Source of the DNA: Mytilus trossulus
Lineage: Eukaryota > Mollusca > Bivalvia > Mytilida > Mytilidae
NCBI RefSeq assembly: GCF_036588685.1
Contig: NC_086374.1
Location: 35,518,886 to 35,582,885 of the forward strand
Direction: 5' to 3'
Length of the DNA stretch: 64,000 bases
In this document: positions 12,890 through 24,900 of the stretch, piece by piece
Layout of the letters: each line of letters starts with the position of its first letter
Numbering within the stretch: position 1 is the stretch's first letter
Position numbers and translations under genes: made by a program
Notes under the pieces: generated by a model
Told to the model about the DNA's origin: nothing
The model's input: only the letters and a program-made list of their open reading frames with translations
The model's database searches: none

Positions 12890-13283
12890 TAGACCACTTT
12901 CGAGTTCATCTGTCACCGGCAAAAACTCGTCAATTATGCACGCCTTTATGACGTCATTTACCAGATAGAGGGGCTCGCCTGTATCCCTGCACTATTTACG
13001 TTCATCAAGCGTCTTAGTGATCGTCTTTGTGCAGGATAAACTAGAAATAATGGTTGCTCTGTAGGTACTTACTGACAATTCCCTAATGACAGCAGTGTTG
13101 ATGGTCTATTTTCAGAATTCAATTTGCCGAATAATTCGTACAATATAGAATAATAATTTTCCAACCACTCGCTCAACATTGTAGGGAAGTGACGACGCCC
13201 CCAAACGCACAGATGACGGTGATAAAGGCGTGTATAATTGAAGAGTTTTTTCCGGTGACGGATGAACTCGAAAGTGGTCTATT
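12890..13283. mobile_element. MITE with terminal inverted repeats of about 75 bp
   Basis: The left end begins ATAGACCACTTTCGAGTTCA and the right end carries its complement (13261-13281). The arms continue through CACCGG, AAAAACTC, TCAATTAT and CACGCCTTTAT with few mismatches. The 390-bp element has no ORF of its own. A clear target duplication could not be fixed. Confidence 0.8.
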
Positions 13284-13757
13284 GTGTTACATTCCACTCT
13301 AGGACTTATATTTTCTTTATTATTAAAAGTATTTAGAAAAGTTGTTTAAAATACAATGAATATTTTTCCCTTTTACTAAGTTAACAAAAAATTGTTGTTT
13401 AAAAGTAAATGTTTAGTGTTTATTCATTAAAATGTAGACTTTAAAATAAGTTTGAGAGAATAATCATAGACACAATGGGGCAAAACCATCTTATTTAAGG
13501 GTGGGGTAGAAAAAAAGGTAAATTTTAAACGAAATATTTATTTATGTTACTTGGCGAAAAAATAATAATAAAGTGGCGAAAAATATAATGTTTTTCGCAA
13601 AAGACAAAATGAAAGAGGTGCAAAAAAAATAATTGACCCAGGGTATGTCATGTATGTGAATTTAAGAAATATATAAGTATAAGGTTTTAAAGGTACACAA
13701 ATAAGTTTAAGTAAATAAAGAAAAGAAAACCAAAGGTTATATGAGTGTACAATGCAT

Positions 13758-13911
13758 AATACACCTTATCGCTATTTGTCCGCCATTACTGGACATCACA
13801 CAAGTTCCCGTAAAATTTTGACGTCACAATGGAAAAGAGATTGTTGTATGACGTCAAAAGTTCAAGCGGGACAGATTCTCGGGTCAAGCGGGAATAGCGA
13901 TAAGGTGTATT
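13758..13911. mobile_element. Short palindromic MITE, about 154 bp
   Basis: Terminal inverted repeats AATACACCTTATCGCTATT (left) and its complement (right) flank an inner palindrome built on TTTTGACGTCA and TGACGTCAAAA. Its right third is included in the 241-bp direct duplication that follows. Confidence 0.78.
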
Positions 13912-14097
13912 TAGACTGCTTCAATGTTTGTGTTGACTTTCCTTCATCATGGTCATTGCAGGATTTTACAGTAAAGTGCTAGTACCCAGGAATGCTGTAA
14001 GCAGGAGAGCAAATGCCCAACGCTAATTAAAGCAGGGTTAACACAAGGTGTGAGATCTAGATACGTAAGATTCCTGTGCTTTTATCTTTTGGCCATG
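13857..14097 (+). repeat. 241-bp direct repeat, copy 1
   Basis: Near-identical to 14425-14665 (offset 568 bp). I saw one base difference (GGGTTAACAC against GGGTTAGCAC). The two copies bracket a truncated LINE fragment. Confidence 0.9.
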
Positions 14098-14424
14098 TAT
14101 CTGTATCGTTACGTCGAAGGTACCAATACTGGCTTTTACTCGACGGGAGAGAGAGCGCCTATTGACGGCGTTGGAGAGCTGTTTTGAAGCTCTCAACTGA
14201 CTTGGCGCACACTACTGCTTCTTCCAGTTGGTTCCAATGAATAACAGTCTTGACAAAGAGCGAGTTCTTAAATTGTTCAGTTTTACAGTTTGTAGTATCA
14301 ATTGCCTTTGAGTTGTTTTTAACTGAGTTGGTAACTATGTTTGTGCTCTCAAAATCTACAAAGCGTGTAGGTTTGATTGTCCTTTTGGTTTTGCTTTTTA
14401 CCAAAAATTCGTCAGGTTTGATAG
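14098..14424 (-). mobile_element. 5'-truncated LINE 3' end (reverse transcriptase C-terminal tail)
   Basis: On the minus strand the frame ending at 14159 reads as the extreme C-terminus of a CR1/Jockey-type LINE reverse transcriptase: FVKTVIHWNQLEEAVV followed by SVESFKTALQ. The same layout (FFPRTIRDWNTLPPGV, SVEAFKA) occurs in the copy at 27020-27605. About 60 bp of 3' UTR follow. The fragment sits exactly between the two 241-bp direct repeats. Confidence 0.75.
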
Positions 14425-14665
14425 AAAGTTCAAGCGGGACAGATTCTCGGGTCAAGCGGGAATAGCGATAAGGTGTATTTAGACTGCTTCAATGTTTGTG
14501 TTGACTTTCCTTCATCATGGTCATTGCAGGATTTTACAGTAAAGTGCTAGTACCCAGGAATGCTGTAAGCAGGAGAGCAAATGCCCAACGCTAATTAAAG
14601 CAGGGTTAGCACAAGGTGTGAGATCTAGATACGTAAGATTCCTGTGCTTTTATCTTTTGGCCATG
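14425..14665 (+). repeat. 241-bp direct repeat, copy 2
   Basis: Second copy of 13857-14097, and it includes the right part of the 154-bp MITE. See copy 1. Confidence 0.9.
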
Positions 14666-15272
14666 GTGTTGACTGTTGTTTGTTTATTTCTTATTCCCCC
14701 CATTTCTACATTCAAACATACACAATCCTGGAATTTCCAAGGTACTGATACCCTTATCAACAATTTCCAATTCATTGTTTTTGGTATCTTTACACTCCTC
14801 TATAAACTTCTTTGCTTTTGCTGCCATGATTGTCGACACCCAAAATATGTCCTATTTAGGAAAAGCAAAAATAAGGAAGTGCCTTGCAGCAGCTTCCGTT
14901 TCAATACAACGTCAAAATAGTCCGGTGATAAATATCTGATTCTAAATCCTAAAAGTATAATTTTATCAAAACTATCAAATAGAAGGTGATTGATTAAGAA
15001 AATTTACTTAAATTTATTACAAATATGTAGTTTTTTTCATCTTTGCGTATTAATATATAAAACTACTTTCAAGATGTCAGCGCCCATGTAGATACACTTT
15101 TCATGTAAATAACATTGAAAAGGATAGAATTACTTGACTGTAAGAGTTTTAGACTAGTATTTCGCAACTACCCCTCAATAACATAATGAAAAATGTTTAT
15201 CTGTTTAATTACATCAAATATATGTTATTGAAACTCTCTGTTTAGCTGAAGGGACACTTTTTTACGGTATCA
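14666..15272. other. Intergenic or intronic sequence, nothing recognised
   Basis: AT-rich sequence. Open frames of about 90-100 codons here are hydrophobic and match no family I recognise. Confidence 0.5.
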
Positions 15273-16454
15273 GGTCCGTTCGCGCCCTATATACTTTAGC
15301 ACCCTACACGTTCGCACCTCGCACGTTCGCACTCTATACGTTCGCACTCTATACGTTCGCACTCTATACGTTCGCGCCCAATTTTAATTCTAATTCCAGT
15401 TGAATAATTGGAAAATCATGATTGTTGTTTTTGATTGCTTTGATGTAAATACTGAATGTATTTAGAAAATGCCTGTATCCTAGCGTAGTCTAAGATCGTT
15501 CATCTTGTCAGTTCGTTAGGTATTTGTGTTTGAACTTAACACACAGGGAAACTCCGCATTGATGTCACTACGGTACTTCTGGCGTAGAAAAACAGTGCAA
15601 AATACGTTTTTTCTGCACTTTTGAATAAAAAAACATTTCTAAAGGTAAGTTTTCATTGATGTTATCAATTATTGCCAAAAAATGCCAATTTTCTAATGCC
15701 CGTTTCAATCCAAACTTCCGAATATTTAAAAACATTCTAGAACTTCACAAAATTCCATTTCCGGCCTCCATTGCTTTGTGTACATTCCATTCAGCGTCAT
15801 CAATCTTGTGGCAGGCAATACAGGTCAAGCATTTCGTATTTTTAGGAATTTAAAAATGACATGCTCCTTACCTCTTTCTCGATTTTCCTGCGAAAAAAGC
15901 CCAACCAAAATGAAAGGAAAACTATATGAAAAAACGATGTCCATGCCATAATTTTGAACAGGCATATAGCATGTATAGAGTTGGTTAATAAGAAACAATT
16001 TACATTTATTTTTCATAGAATTTTCTTTTTATTCATTATAAAAAGATCGATATTCTGACCATCATGACTGTAGGTAAATATTCATACAAAATTCCCTTGA
16101 TGTCAAAAGGAATGGCAAAAAAAGAGTTTTCCTGTTGAATAAAACCCAGAACTATTGCAAACTATATTGAAGCAATATCCCAGAAAGAAATAACGTAATT
16201 GCCGTAGACTGAAAAATCCCCTAATTGACAGTAGAGCAATTTGATTGGATATAACGAATTGACATCACATGATTTTGACGCCATTAAAATTTTAATGTAA
16301 ACAAACAAGGTCAGAATGTTCCGTATGGGACATCATCGTACATTTAGTTACTGACAAACAATTACGAGTTATCAAGCTTGCCAATGCATGGTTATAAAAA
16401 ATTAAAGCTAAGTCTACAGAAAAAAAATTAGCCTTAGTATAACGACTTATCATT

Positions 16455-16612
16455 ACACCTGGATACCAAGTCAGGAATATGACAGTTGTTATCCATTCGT
16501 TTGATGTGTTTGGACTTTTGATTTTGCCTTTTGATTTTTGATTTTCCTTTTTGAATTTTCCTCGGAGTTCAGTATTTTTGTGTTTTTACTTTTTTTTTAT
16601 AGCTTGGTATGA
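16455..16612 (+). repeat. Dispersed repeat family B copy (GTCAGGAATATGACAGTT)
   Basis: Shares AAGTCAGGAATATGACAGTT, TCCATTCGTTT, TTTTGATTTTGCC, TTTTCCTC and GAGTTCAGTATTTTTGTG with copies at 29130-29335 and, more diverged, 56180-56360 and 59500-59640. A partial reverse copy lies at 58945-59070. The family is unnamed here. Confidence 0.7.
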
Positions 16613-19267
16613 GTAAAAGATTGAATATTTTAAATGAAAAACACAAAAGATAATTGTTTTTAACAGCTTAATTGGCCCCTTTGATCTGTAAGTAAGTAAG
16701 TAAGTAAATTTTATTTAGAGTCGACATATATATACATTATAACAGAGAAAATATGAGCTCTGGTGAGCTCTTTAACAGACTAACAATGAAATAATAAAAT
16801 ATAGCAATATCAGAATCAGAATAATTTATTATAGTGTCACATACCAATATAACACACAATTAATACATATAATTACATAATATGCAATTATAAAATTAAA
16901 TATTACAATTAAAATATTGGTACCCAGCCAAAGTACTGACTTATGAGACACTTTAAAAATATAACACATATCATAAAACAATTAAAACTATAATGTACTA
17001 AAATATTACTATACACCATTCCTTCTTCGATAAATCATTTGATATAAAGTTTTAGCTAAAAATGATTGAATAGCATCATTTGACATTTAAAAAAAAAATA
17101 TGTCCTGTAAATCAAGATCGTTAAAAGAATCACAAATATCACCAGATTTTTTCATTAACATGATTAAAGGGATAATTCACGATTTTTCACTTTTCATCTT
17201 ATTATGTTCATAATACCATAAAAAACATATTCACCAAGTTTTATTTTGATATGAAATCAAATAAAGGAGAAAATTGGGAATTATTAATTTTATTTCTTGA
17301 AACTTCCTGACTTATGTGACGTAGTTTAAGTCTTTGATGCATGCCAGGAGTGAAAATATCTCATTTAAGTCTTGTTCGTTAACCATCTAATAACGCGATT
17401 TAAAGCGCATCGACGACTTTTGGTGTAGCTATTAACCAACGAAAAATAAGTGATAGCCATGCAACTTTTAAAATTAGATCGTGTGGATATTTTAAAACGA
17501 ATTTTAATAATAAAATTAATTCATACAATAGATGATATATGATTTTTTCTACAAATACTTTAAACAAAAATATGAAATTGACATGATCAATAGTGTAATA
17601 AATATACACGTTTGTATTCTAACCTTTTTGCTTCATTCCAGCAACATTTTCACTTGCTTGTACGGTGGAAATAATATGTGTATTGTTTTGTGACACCTAA
17701 AGAATGTTGAGTGCGTCGGTTAACTCAAGGTAATTAAAGGATTAGCATTATGTAATTCTTATCCTTTGATCCTCATTCAGTGAAATCTAGGCGTCACGGT
17801 TTACTGGCTTGAAGGTGTGAACAACATTTCGTATGAATTGAAAACGGGAGTCAGTCAAGGTTTTAGACACAGAAATCAAGGACTTATATAGACGTCCCTG
17901 CAGAAATGTAAAAAAAAAATTAAAATTAATTAACGGGAATAATAAGGTCGCACAATAACTGGATAGCTGTGGTATATTTTTATATTTTGCATAAGCATGA
18001 TAAGATCACTTTTAAATGAATTATGACTTTTGATTAATTCAGTAACGATAAAATACTTAATTATTTTAATTGAAGTATAAATTCATAAATAAAAATAGCC
18101 TTCTAATCATGAGTGTATGAACTAAAAATTGTACTATCTTAGATTAGGATTGGCCTTAAATATTTCAAACAGATCATTAACAATTGCAATTATATAATTT
18201 AGTCCATCCATAGTTATCTTTAATTACCTATTTAGGAATTAATGTTTTCATCAATATATTTCAAATCTCACAACGCACGAATACTTCAGATATTTGATAA
18301 ATTTTGTTTATACGTTGGCATACGTGGACTAGTCTACTAACAAAACTTTTGCCCCAATTTACACAAAATGCATGTTTCTTTCTGATGTACAATGTATACA
18401 TGTATATATTTGAATTTTGCTATAGTTCCGTTACTTTTTATCCTGGCGTATATACGAATGGTCAACAAGTGCGTACATCATTTTAAATCAAAATTTCTGG
18501 TATGGTCCGATCTGTCCTTCACCATTGACAAAAAATATGTATATAGATTTTGATTTCATCAAATCTGTAGTTTATTTTTAGGTATTATCTATATTTTTAT
18601 AAATAATTTTCTTTACATCAGAAATGTTATTCACAAACAAGCGTAATGACTAGTATATAATATCACTTTCGGACACGCAAGATAGAGATGCATATTATAC
18701 ACCTAATAGTTAAAAATGGAAAGTTATAAGTTATCGTCCATGTACACTGACCAATACCCTAAGAACTGAAACGATGCATGAATTTGCAAGCTCGTCAGGA
18801 AATCGCTTGAATACCTGGACGTGTCACACACCCTGCAATACCTTTGGGAGTAATACCTTTAGCCATGCAGGTGATCAGTGGAGCAAAGATCCTAATTTAT
18901 TTGAATAAAGTTTATTACATAAAAGAATTATGAACTAATTAGATTTCCGAAAACAATTCAAGTTTGAAATTTTTACTTTAAAGTTTTTAACAAATTCCAA
19001 TATTATCATTATTGTTAAAAATAACAGATCATGGTTATTAAAAAAAAAAAGATAAGAAAATTTTCCGTATCAACTTAGTTATAGTTAACTAGTCGGATAA
19101 AACAACCGTACGATTGACAAGATATCGACACGCAATTACGACTACATCGGGTTACTGTAGTTTTGGTTCCTAGACATATCTTGGGTGCAAATTTGGAGAA
19201 GGTAACAAAATGGCCGATACTCTAAATTTAAAATAGATGGTGATCTCTTATCTAGCAGAATAAAACT
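16613..19267. other. Interior of the 5.0 kb element, no genes recognised
   Basis: AT-rich, with a short GTAA tetranucleotide run at about 16689-16708. No transposase, other conserved domain or RNA gene seen. A minus-strand frame at 17400-17609 is not recognisable. Confidence 0.5.
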
Positions 19268-19870
19268 TTAATATTCATGAATTTGAGCCTTTTTATACAG
19301 AATGAACATAATATCAATTTTTGATTTTTTTACGAAGTTTCCCTTTAAATCATATCTTAAATCTGCATAAAAATCGCACCCTAATAAAAAATGTTTTTCA
19401 TCCTCAACACAATTATCTGTACAATATATACAAGTACCCTCATTTTGAAGGAATTTTTGGCTTGGTGTATCTATAGCTACCCGTTTCAACTGCCAGTGGT
19501 AAACAGCCACTTCTAAAATTTGAGAAAACACGTCTATGCTGCCTTTACAAACTAATTTTACATAAGAACTAAATTCTAAAACATGTTTATACTCTCTATA
19601 AATAACGTAATTTATTACCATTACATTGATTTCTGTCATTAAACAATTTTCAACCCACTCATTTTTATCTTTTTCACATAGTTTTACTTTAGATTTGATC
19701 TCTTGCAGTTTATGTTTGATGGAAAAAGTATCATTAATAACATTTTCAATACCTTAAATTTGTGCTTTCTTTATACAGTTTTTATCCCAAGACCTAGAAC
19801 AATCCTTACTCCACACATGAACCTTATATGTAAGTCTTGTATCGTAAGTTTTGCTCACCAAATATAAACC
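19268..19870 (-). mobile_element. 5'-truncated LINE fragment: C-terminal zinc-finger region of a reverse transcriptase
   Basis: The minus-strand frame ends at 19268 and contains YHWQLKRVAIDTPSQ, then CIYCTDNCVEDEKHFLLGC. This Cys-X2-Cys and His-X4-Cys pattern also ends the long LINE at 38-40.5 kb (CTLCKNNELGDEFHFILEC). The frame is broken upstream (stop near 19757), so this is a dead fragment of the same general LINE type. Confidence 0.75.
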
Positions 19871-20318
19871 AAAACATGATAAAATTTATTCAACTCACAA
19901 AAAAAACTAAGTCAGAATCAAACTTCATTTTGAAACAAGTCAATGAAACAAAGTTATACACTAAACAAAACATGATTAAATTTTTATTCAACACAAAATA
20001 AAACGTTGACAGAATCCCACTTTAATTAGAAAGGAATATTATTATTTTTTAACAATACACTCTCAAAGACATGATTAAGATTTATTCAACATATAAAAAA
20101 TGCTGTCTCGCTTTATTTTGAGACAATGAAATCAATTATATTTTTAAGAATACTACTTGCCAAAACTTGATAGCAAAGTTATTAAACACAAAACCAATTA
20201 AAATTGGGCGCGAACATGTAGGGTGCGAACAGACTTTGGGTGCTAACATGTGGGGTGCAAAAGTGAAAGGGAGCGAACATGAGTGGGTGCGAATGTGAAT
20301 GGGCGCGAACGGACCGGG

Positions 20319-21084
20319 ATTCTTTTTTTACTATAGCTTGTAATCCATGAGCATGTTTATCATCTTTATGTCATAAGTAGAGACTACCGTGGGAATTCCT
20401 CAAAAACAGTAGGAAAGACAATATAAAAAATTTAAAAAAATCAGGAAAATTTTCCCGAAATTTTCATTGTACATGAACAGATGAACTCAAAATCGTTCAA
20501 ACTTTTTTTGTTGTGTTTTGAATTCTCGCATCTGCACAGAAATCAACAATGTACTTCCTTTTTCTAGTCACTTTTGTATTAAAAGCTTTGAGTAAAATAT
20601 ATATTTATCAGTCTAGTATAAAATAGGACATGTAGGAAGGAATGCAATATTACCAATTTCAATTTTAATAATTCCTTGATATGAATAAATGTTACCTGAT
20701 GATACATTGATTACATTGCATATGTCGTCATAACTTAAATAACATCACATCTAAAATCCCTAACAACAGAACCAAAATCAGAAACGTTATGGTATTTCCG
20801 TTTCTTTTTTTTAACAAATATTTATCATGTTTAAGTTACAAAAAATTCATACAGACTGTGTCCCCATTTGCAGGTAATGCCTGCATCATTTTACTTGTAC
20901 TTTTACACATTAGCAGTCTTTATGTAATGCCATGGTATCTACATGTATGTGTCATTGTCATTCCATTATTAAATTGTTCATTTGTAAAGACGTCTTTTTT
21001 TCACTTCATATATGCAACACATACTTCATAGAACAATCATAGATTTGGGGTGCATGCTGTGCAGTCGTTTTGTTGTCTAAAACT
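20319..21084. other. Region upstream of CIAO1, promoter not defined
   Basis: AT-rich. A hydrophobic open frame at 20789-21031 matches nothing known to me. The CIAO1 promoter and 5' non-coding exon must lie in this region or between 21640 and 21900, but I cannot place them. Confidence 0.4.
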
Positions 21085-21640
21085 TGTGCACATTTTTATA
21101 CAACGCACCATATAATGCTATCTTGTTGTCGTTGTCTGCTTGTCGCCTGATCATGAAGACGCATTAAGTTTCCGAACAATAACTTTAGTTTTAATGAATG
21201 GATCTCTATAATTTTTTATCAGAAGGTTTAATACCACTAAAGGAAGGTTGGGAATAATTGTTGGGTTATGGCCCAAATGGTTTAGGAATTAGGGGCCAAA
21301 AACAGCACTTTTCTATTACTCTGTATAAATTACTTATTTCTTGACCAATTTCAAAGGAGTTTTATTCTTAAACTCTTGAATCTAACAGTGAATTAAGTTT
21401 TTTGAATTTGATCCACGTTTTTCAATTGGTCCTCATAACGTCCAAAGGATCCAAAATTAAACTTGATTATGGGCCCAGTTTTCAGAGCTGTATCAAGCTT
21501 GAATGTTGTATCCATACTTGCCCCAACTGTACAGGGTTTGACCTCTGCGGTCATATAATGCTGCGCCCTGCGAAGCATGTGGTTAGGAATACCTTTATCG
21601 ATCAAATCATGCCTGAATAATCTGGACAATATGACATGCA
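21085..21640 (-). repeat. Reverse, shorter copy of the 2885-4597 repeat family
   Basis: Read on the minus strand it repeats the landmarks of that family: CCGCAGAGGT, GGGGCAAGTATGGA, ACAACATTCAAGCTTGAT, GGGCCATAACCCAACAATTA, and at the far end GCGTTGTATAAAAATG. The open frames on both strands here are repeat by-products. Confidence 0.7.
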
Positions 21641-21913
21641 TGAGAAAGGTTTAGAATAATTTTGACGGGAAGAGGCTCTGAGGGTAAACATGGAATATCA
21701 AAAATGTCAAATACCACAGCATAGAGGGGAATTTGAGGCATATTCGCTGGCAGTGGTGACAAACATGCAAATTGGCTATGTCATTATGTAAGAAATTGTT
21801 CATTTATAGTAAAAACAAATCATTCTTTGAATCTTTGCACCTTAAACTACATGTACAGTATGTTGAATATTATTTCGGTTCTAGTCATACATTCTTTTCC
21901 TGTTTATTACAGA

Positions 21914-24900
21914 ATGGCTCAACTTAAAGAAGTGTGTAGTTTTGATGGTCACAGTGACAGAGCATGGTGTGTGGCATGGAATCCTTCTGGCACATTACTG
22001 GCATCTAGTGGTGGGGATAAAGTTATTAGGATCTGGGGCAAAGAGGGAGACAACTGGGTCTGCAAATCTATTTTATCTGAAGGACACCAGAGAACAATAC
22101 GTGCAGTTGGATGGTCCCCTTGTGGGAGTTATTTGGCTAGTGCAAGTTTTGATGCTACAGTGTGTATATGGAGCAGAAAAGAAGGAGAATTTGAATGTAT
22201 TGCAACATTAGAAGGTCATGAAAATGAAGTAAAGGCTGTATCCTGGTCATGTACTGGGAGCCTTCTGGCAACCTGCAGTAGAGATAAAAGTGTCTGGATT
22301 TGGGAAGGTATAATTATAGATTATCGTTGATTATCTCAACGAGATTGATTTTCTCGCTTGAGCTGGTACAGCGAAAGTGAGAAAAGCAATCGAGTTGAGA
22401 TGACCAATGATAATCTGTTTATCGCTATTTTACCTGTGACGACGTTGTCAATTTCAATGTCAATTTCGTTAGCAACGCCACGTGGCTCCTTAGTTACTAG
22501 CAATAATTTTTCCATATCAAGCGAGAAGCATGATATGAAAATTATCACAAAAAAAGATCAAAGGAAAAATGCACAAAATAGCGATAAAACTAATTATATC
22601 AATTTATATGTACTTACATGTACATGTATTTCAAATAAAATATAAGATATAGTTTATACACACAAGAACTCCATGCTACTATTGCATATTAAAAAGGAAT
22701 TGCAATTATAAATGTATTTATGCAGTGATGACTTATTTTATATATCTTTGTGTAATTAGGTTGTACAATTATTTTACAACATAAAAAAAGTTAAATTAAT
22801 GCAATATAACATGTTTATAAGCAGTGTTAAAACACATCACACTGACATTGCATTAAATTATGTATTTTGATTCCATTTTTTTCTTCATTTTCAAAATAAA
22901 TTACATGTTCATATAAAAAAAGAAGGACTCTCAACAAGAGACCAAAATGACACAGAAATTAACAACTACAGGTCACCGTACGACCTTTAACAATGAGACA
23001 AGCCCATACTGCATAGTCAGCTATTAAAGGCCCAAAAATGACAGTGTAAAATAATTGTACATAATTTAATTTTGGATGTAACATGTCTTCTGATCGGCTG
23101 ACGTTACTTTGTTATGAGCCCATAGACATAATTAAGTCATGTGACTGTGAAGTCATCAAAAAATTTTCATGGTTTTTTACAGTTTAAAATGGAATTTCGA
23201 ATTAAAGTATAAGAAATTACTGTAATTTTTTTTCTGTCTATTCGAAATAAGATAAAAAATGTGGTGCACACTGTTAAATAACACGCTACGCGCGTGATTC
23301 AGTGTGCACCACATTTTTTATGTTATTTTTTTCATAGACAGAAAAAATATTAGTCATTCCTTAAATGAAAATTTTGTACATGTCATGTATGTCAGTACAA
23401 GTACGTTTGGATAATTTTTTCATTTAAAAATTATTTTATTATTTTGCTTACTTTCCATTCACACATTATATTATTTTTTGTATTATATGACTATGTATAT
23501 CATTTAAAAAAATAAAGAATGAAAATTATTTCTTCTAAAAATAATATTAAGTATTTCCATACTCAAATAATCACAAGACGTTAAACAAATCAAACATAAT
23601 GGAGGATAAGTCATGTTATTAAACAAATGTAGATAATGAATATGGTGGAAAAATATATTAATCAAGTAATTGAATTTTTTTTAGTCCTTACTCCTGAATA
23701 TTTATTGGGTTTTGTATATTTGACACATTAATATCAAATATATTGTTCTTATCTCTACATGCTGTATACATGTATATATGTGATATTTTCAAAGTCATTT
23801 GAGCTGTTTGTGTTTATTAAATTCATTTTAATGCTGATATAAACAATTTTAGAATTGATTTTCCTGAGATTAAATACTGTGGATTCACTTATTTTCGTGG
23901 GTATCAATTTTCGTGGATTGCTGAAAACTTGCATATTCGTGGACATTTGATTTCGTGGTTTTGACCATCTCTGTATGCAAAGCCTATTGAAAATATGTTA
24001 TTCGTTGAACATTTGAATTCGTGGTTCACCGGTACCCACGAAATCCACGAAAATTGGTATCCAACGAATAATAATGAATCCACAGTAGATTTTGTGACAT
24101 CTACTCACTAACATTTTTCTTAAGGGGAAATCACTGTTATTGAATAATATAGAAATCATGAATTTTTTATATAAAATAAGTGGCAAAGTCCAAAATATTC
24201 ACAGATTACAGCGGTATTAAACAGTAAGAACTATATTGTCATACAAATAACTATAATGATATTGTTTTTATTGTTTTTTAGTAACAGAAGATTGCAGAGG
24301 TACATGTATTAAACAGTAAGAACTATATTGTCATTGTCATGCAAATTATTATATTAATGTTTTTATTGTGTTATAGTAACAGAAGATGAAGATTTTGAAT
24401 GTGCAAGTGTGATAAGTTCCCATACGCAAGATGTAAAACATGTGACTTGGCACCCAAATAAGGAGGTACTAGCTTCATGTAGCTATGACAACACAGTCAA
24501 ACTATTCAAAGAGGAGATTGATGATTGGTCATGTTACAGTACACTGGAGTCCCATGATTCCACAGTATGGAAAGTGTGTTTCGATAAAACTGGTTCAAGA
24601 TTAGCATCATGTAGCGATGATAAAACATTAAAAATTTGGCAGGAATACCTTCCAGGAAATACAGAAGGAGTTGTTACCACTGGTAATAATCCCACTTGGA
24701 AATGTGTTAGTACATTAGCTGGAATACATGATAGAACAGTTTACGATGTTGATTGGAGTCATGTGACAGGTTACATAGCAACGGCTTGTGGAGATGACTG
24801 TATAAGAGTTTTCAAAGAGGAGGACTGTTCAGATAAAAATCAGCCCTCATTTAATATGATATGCTCAGTAACCAAAGCACATGAACAGGATGTTAACTCA

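Larger units (their letters stand above)
15273..20318. mobile_element. Element of about 5.0 kb with GGTCCGTTCGCGCCC inverted ends and subterminal repeats
   Basis: The left end has GGTCCGTTCGCGCCC, then about five copies of a 15-bp unit of the form CGTTCGCACTCTATA (15285-15372), closing with TTCGCGCCCAATTTTAATT. The right end mirrors this: AATTAAAATTGGGCGCGAAC at about 20195, several GGGTGCGAACATG-type units, and GGGCGCGAACGGACC at 20301-20315. Both ends therefore share terminal and subterminal motifs in inverted orientation. No transposase was recognised inside; the only coding remnant is a LINE tail at 19268-19870. Target duplication is not evident. A DNA transposon of unknown superfamily is the best reading. 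Confidence 0.75.

Noticed and set aside
13112..13297. 61-codon frame with FRVHPSPEKTLQLYT
   Set aside because: It lies across the right arm of the 390-bp MITE; the similar sequence in the other arm is not open.
15825..16016. Candidate first RSU1 exon containing QENRERG before a GTAAGG donor
   Set aside because: Resemblance to the RSU1 N-terminus is only a few charged residues and it lies inside the 5.0 kb element; not enough support.
20789..21031. 80-codon hydrophobic plus-strand frame upstream of CIAO1
   Set aside because: No recognisable domain, T-rich composition explains the hydrophobicity, and no splice context links it to CIAO1.
21827..21913. In-frame upstream extension of CIAO1 starting [11 protein letters not shown]
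   Set aside because: A TTTATTACAG splice acceptor ends one base before the ATG of MAQLKEV, and the extension has no counterpart in the CIAO1 family; it is most likely intron.
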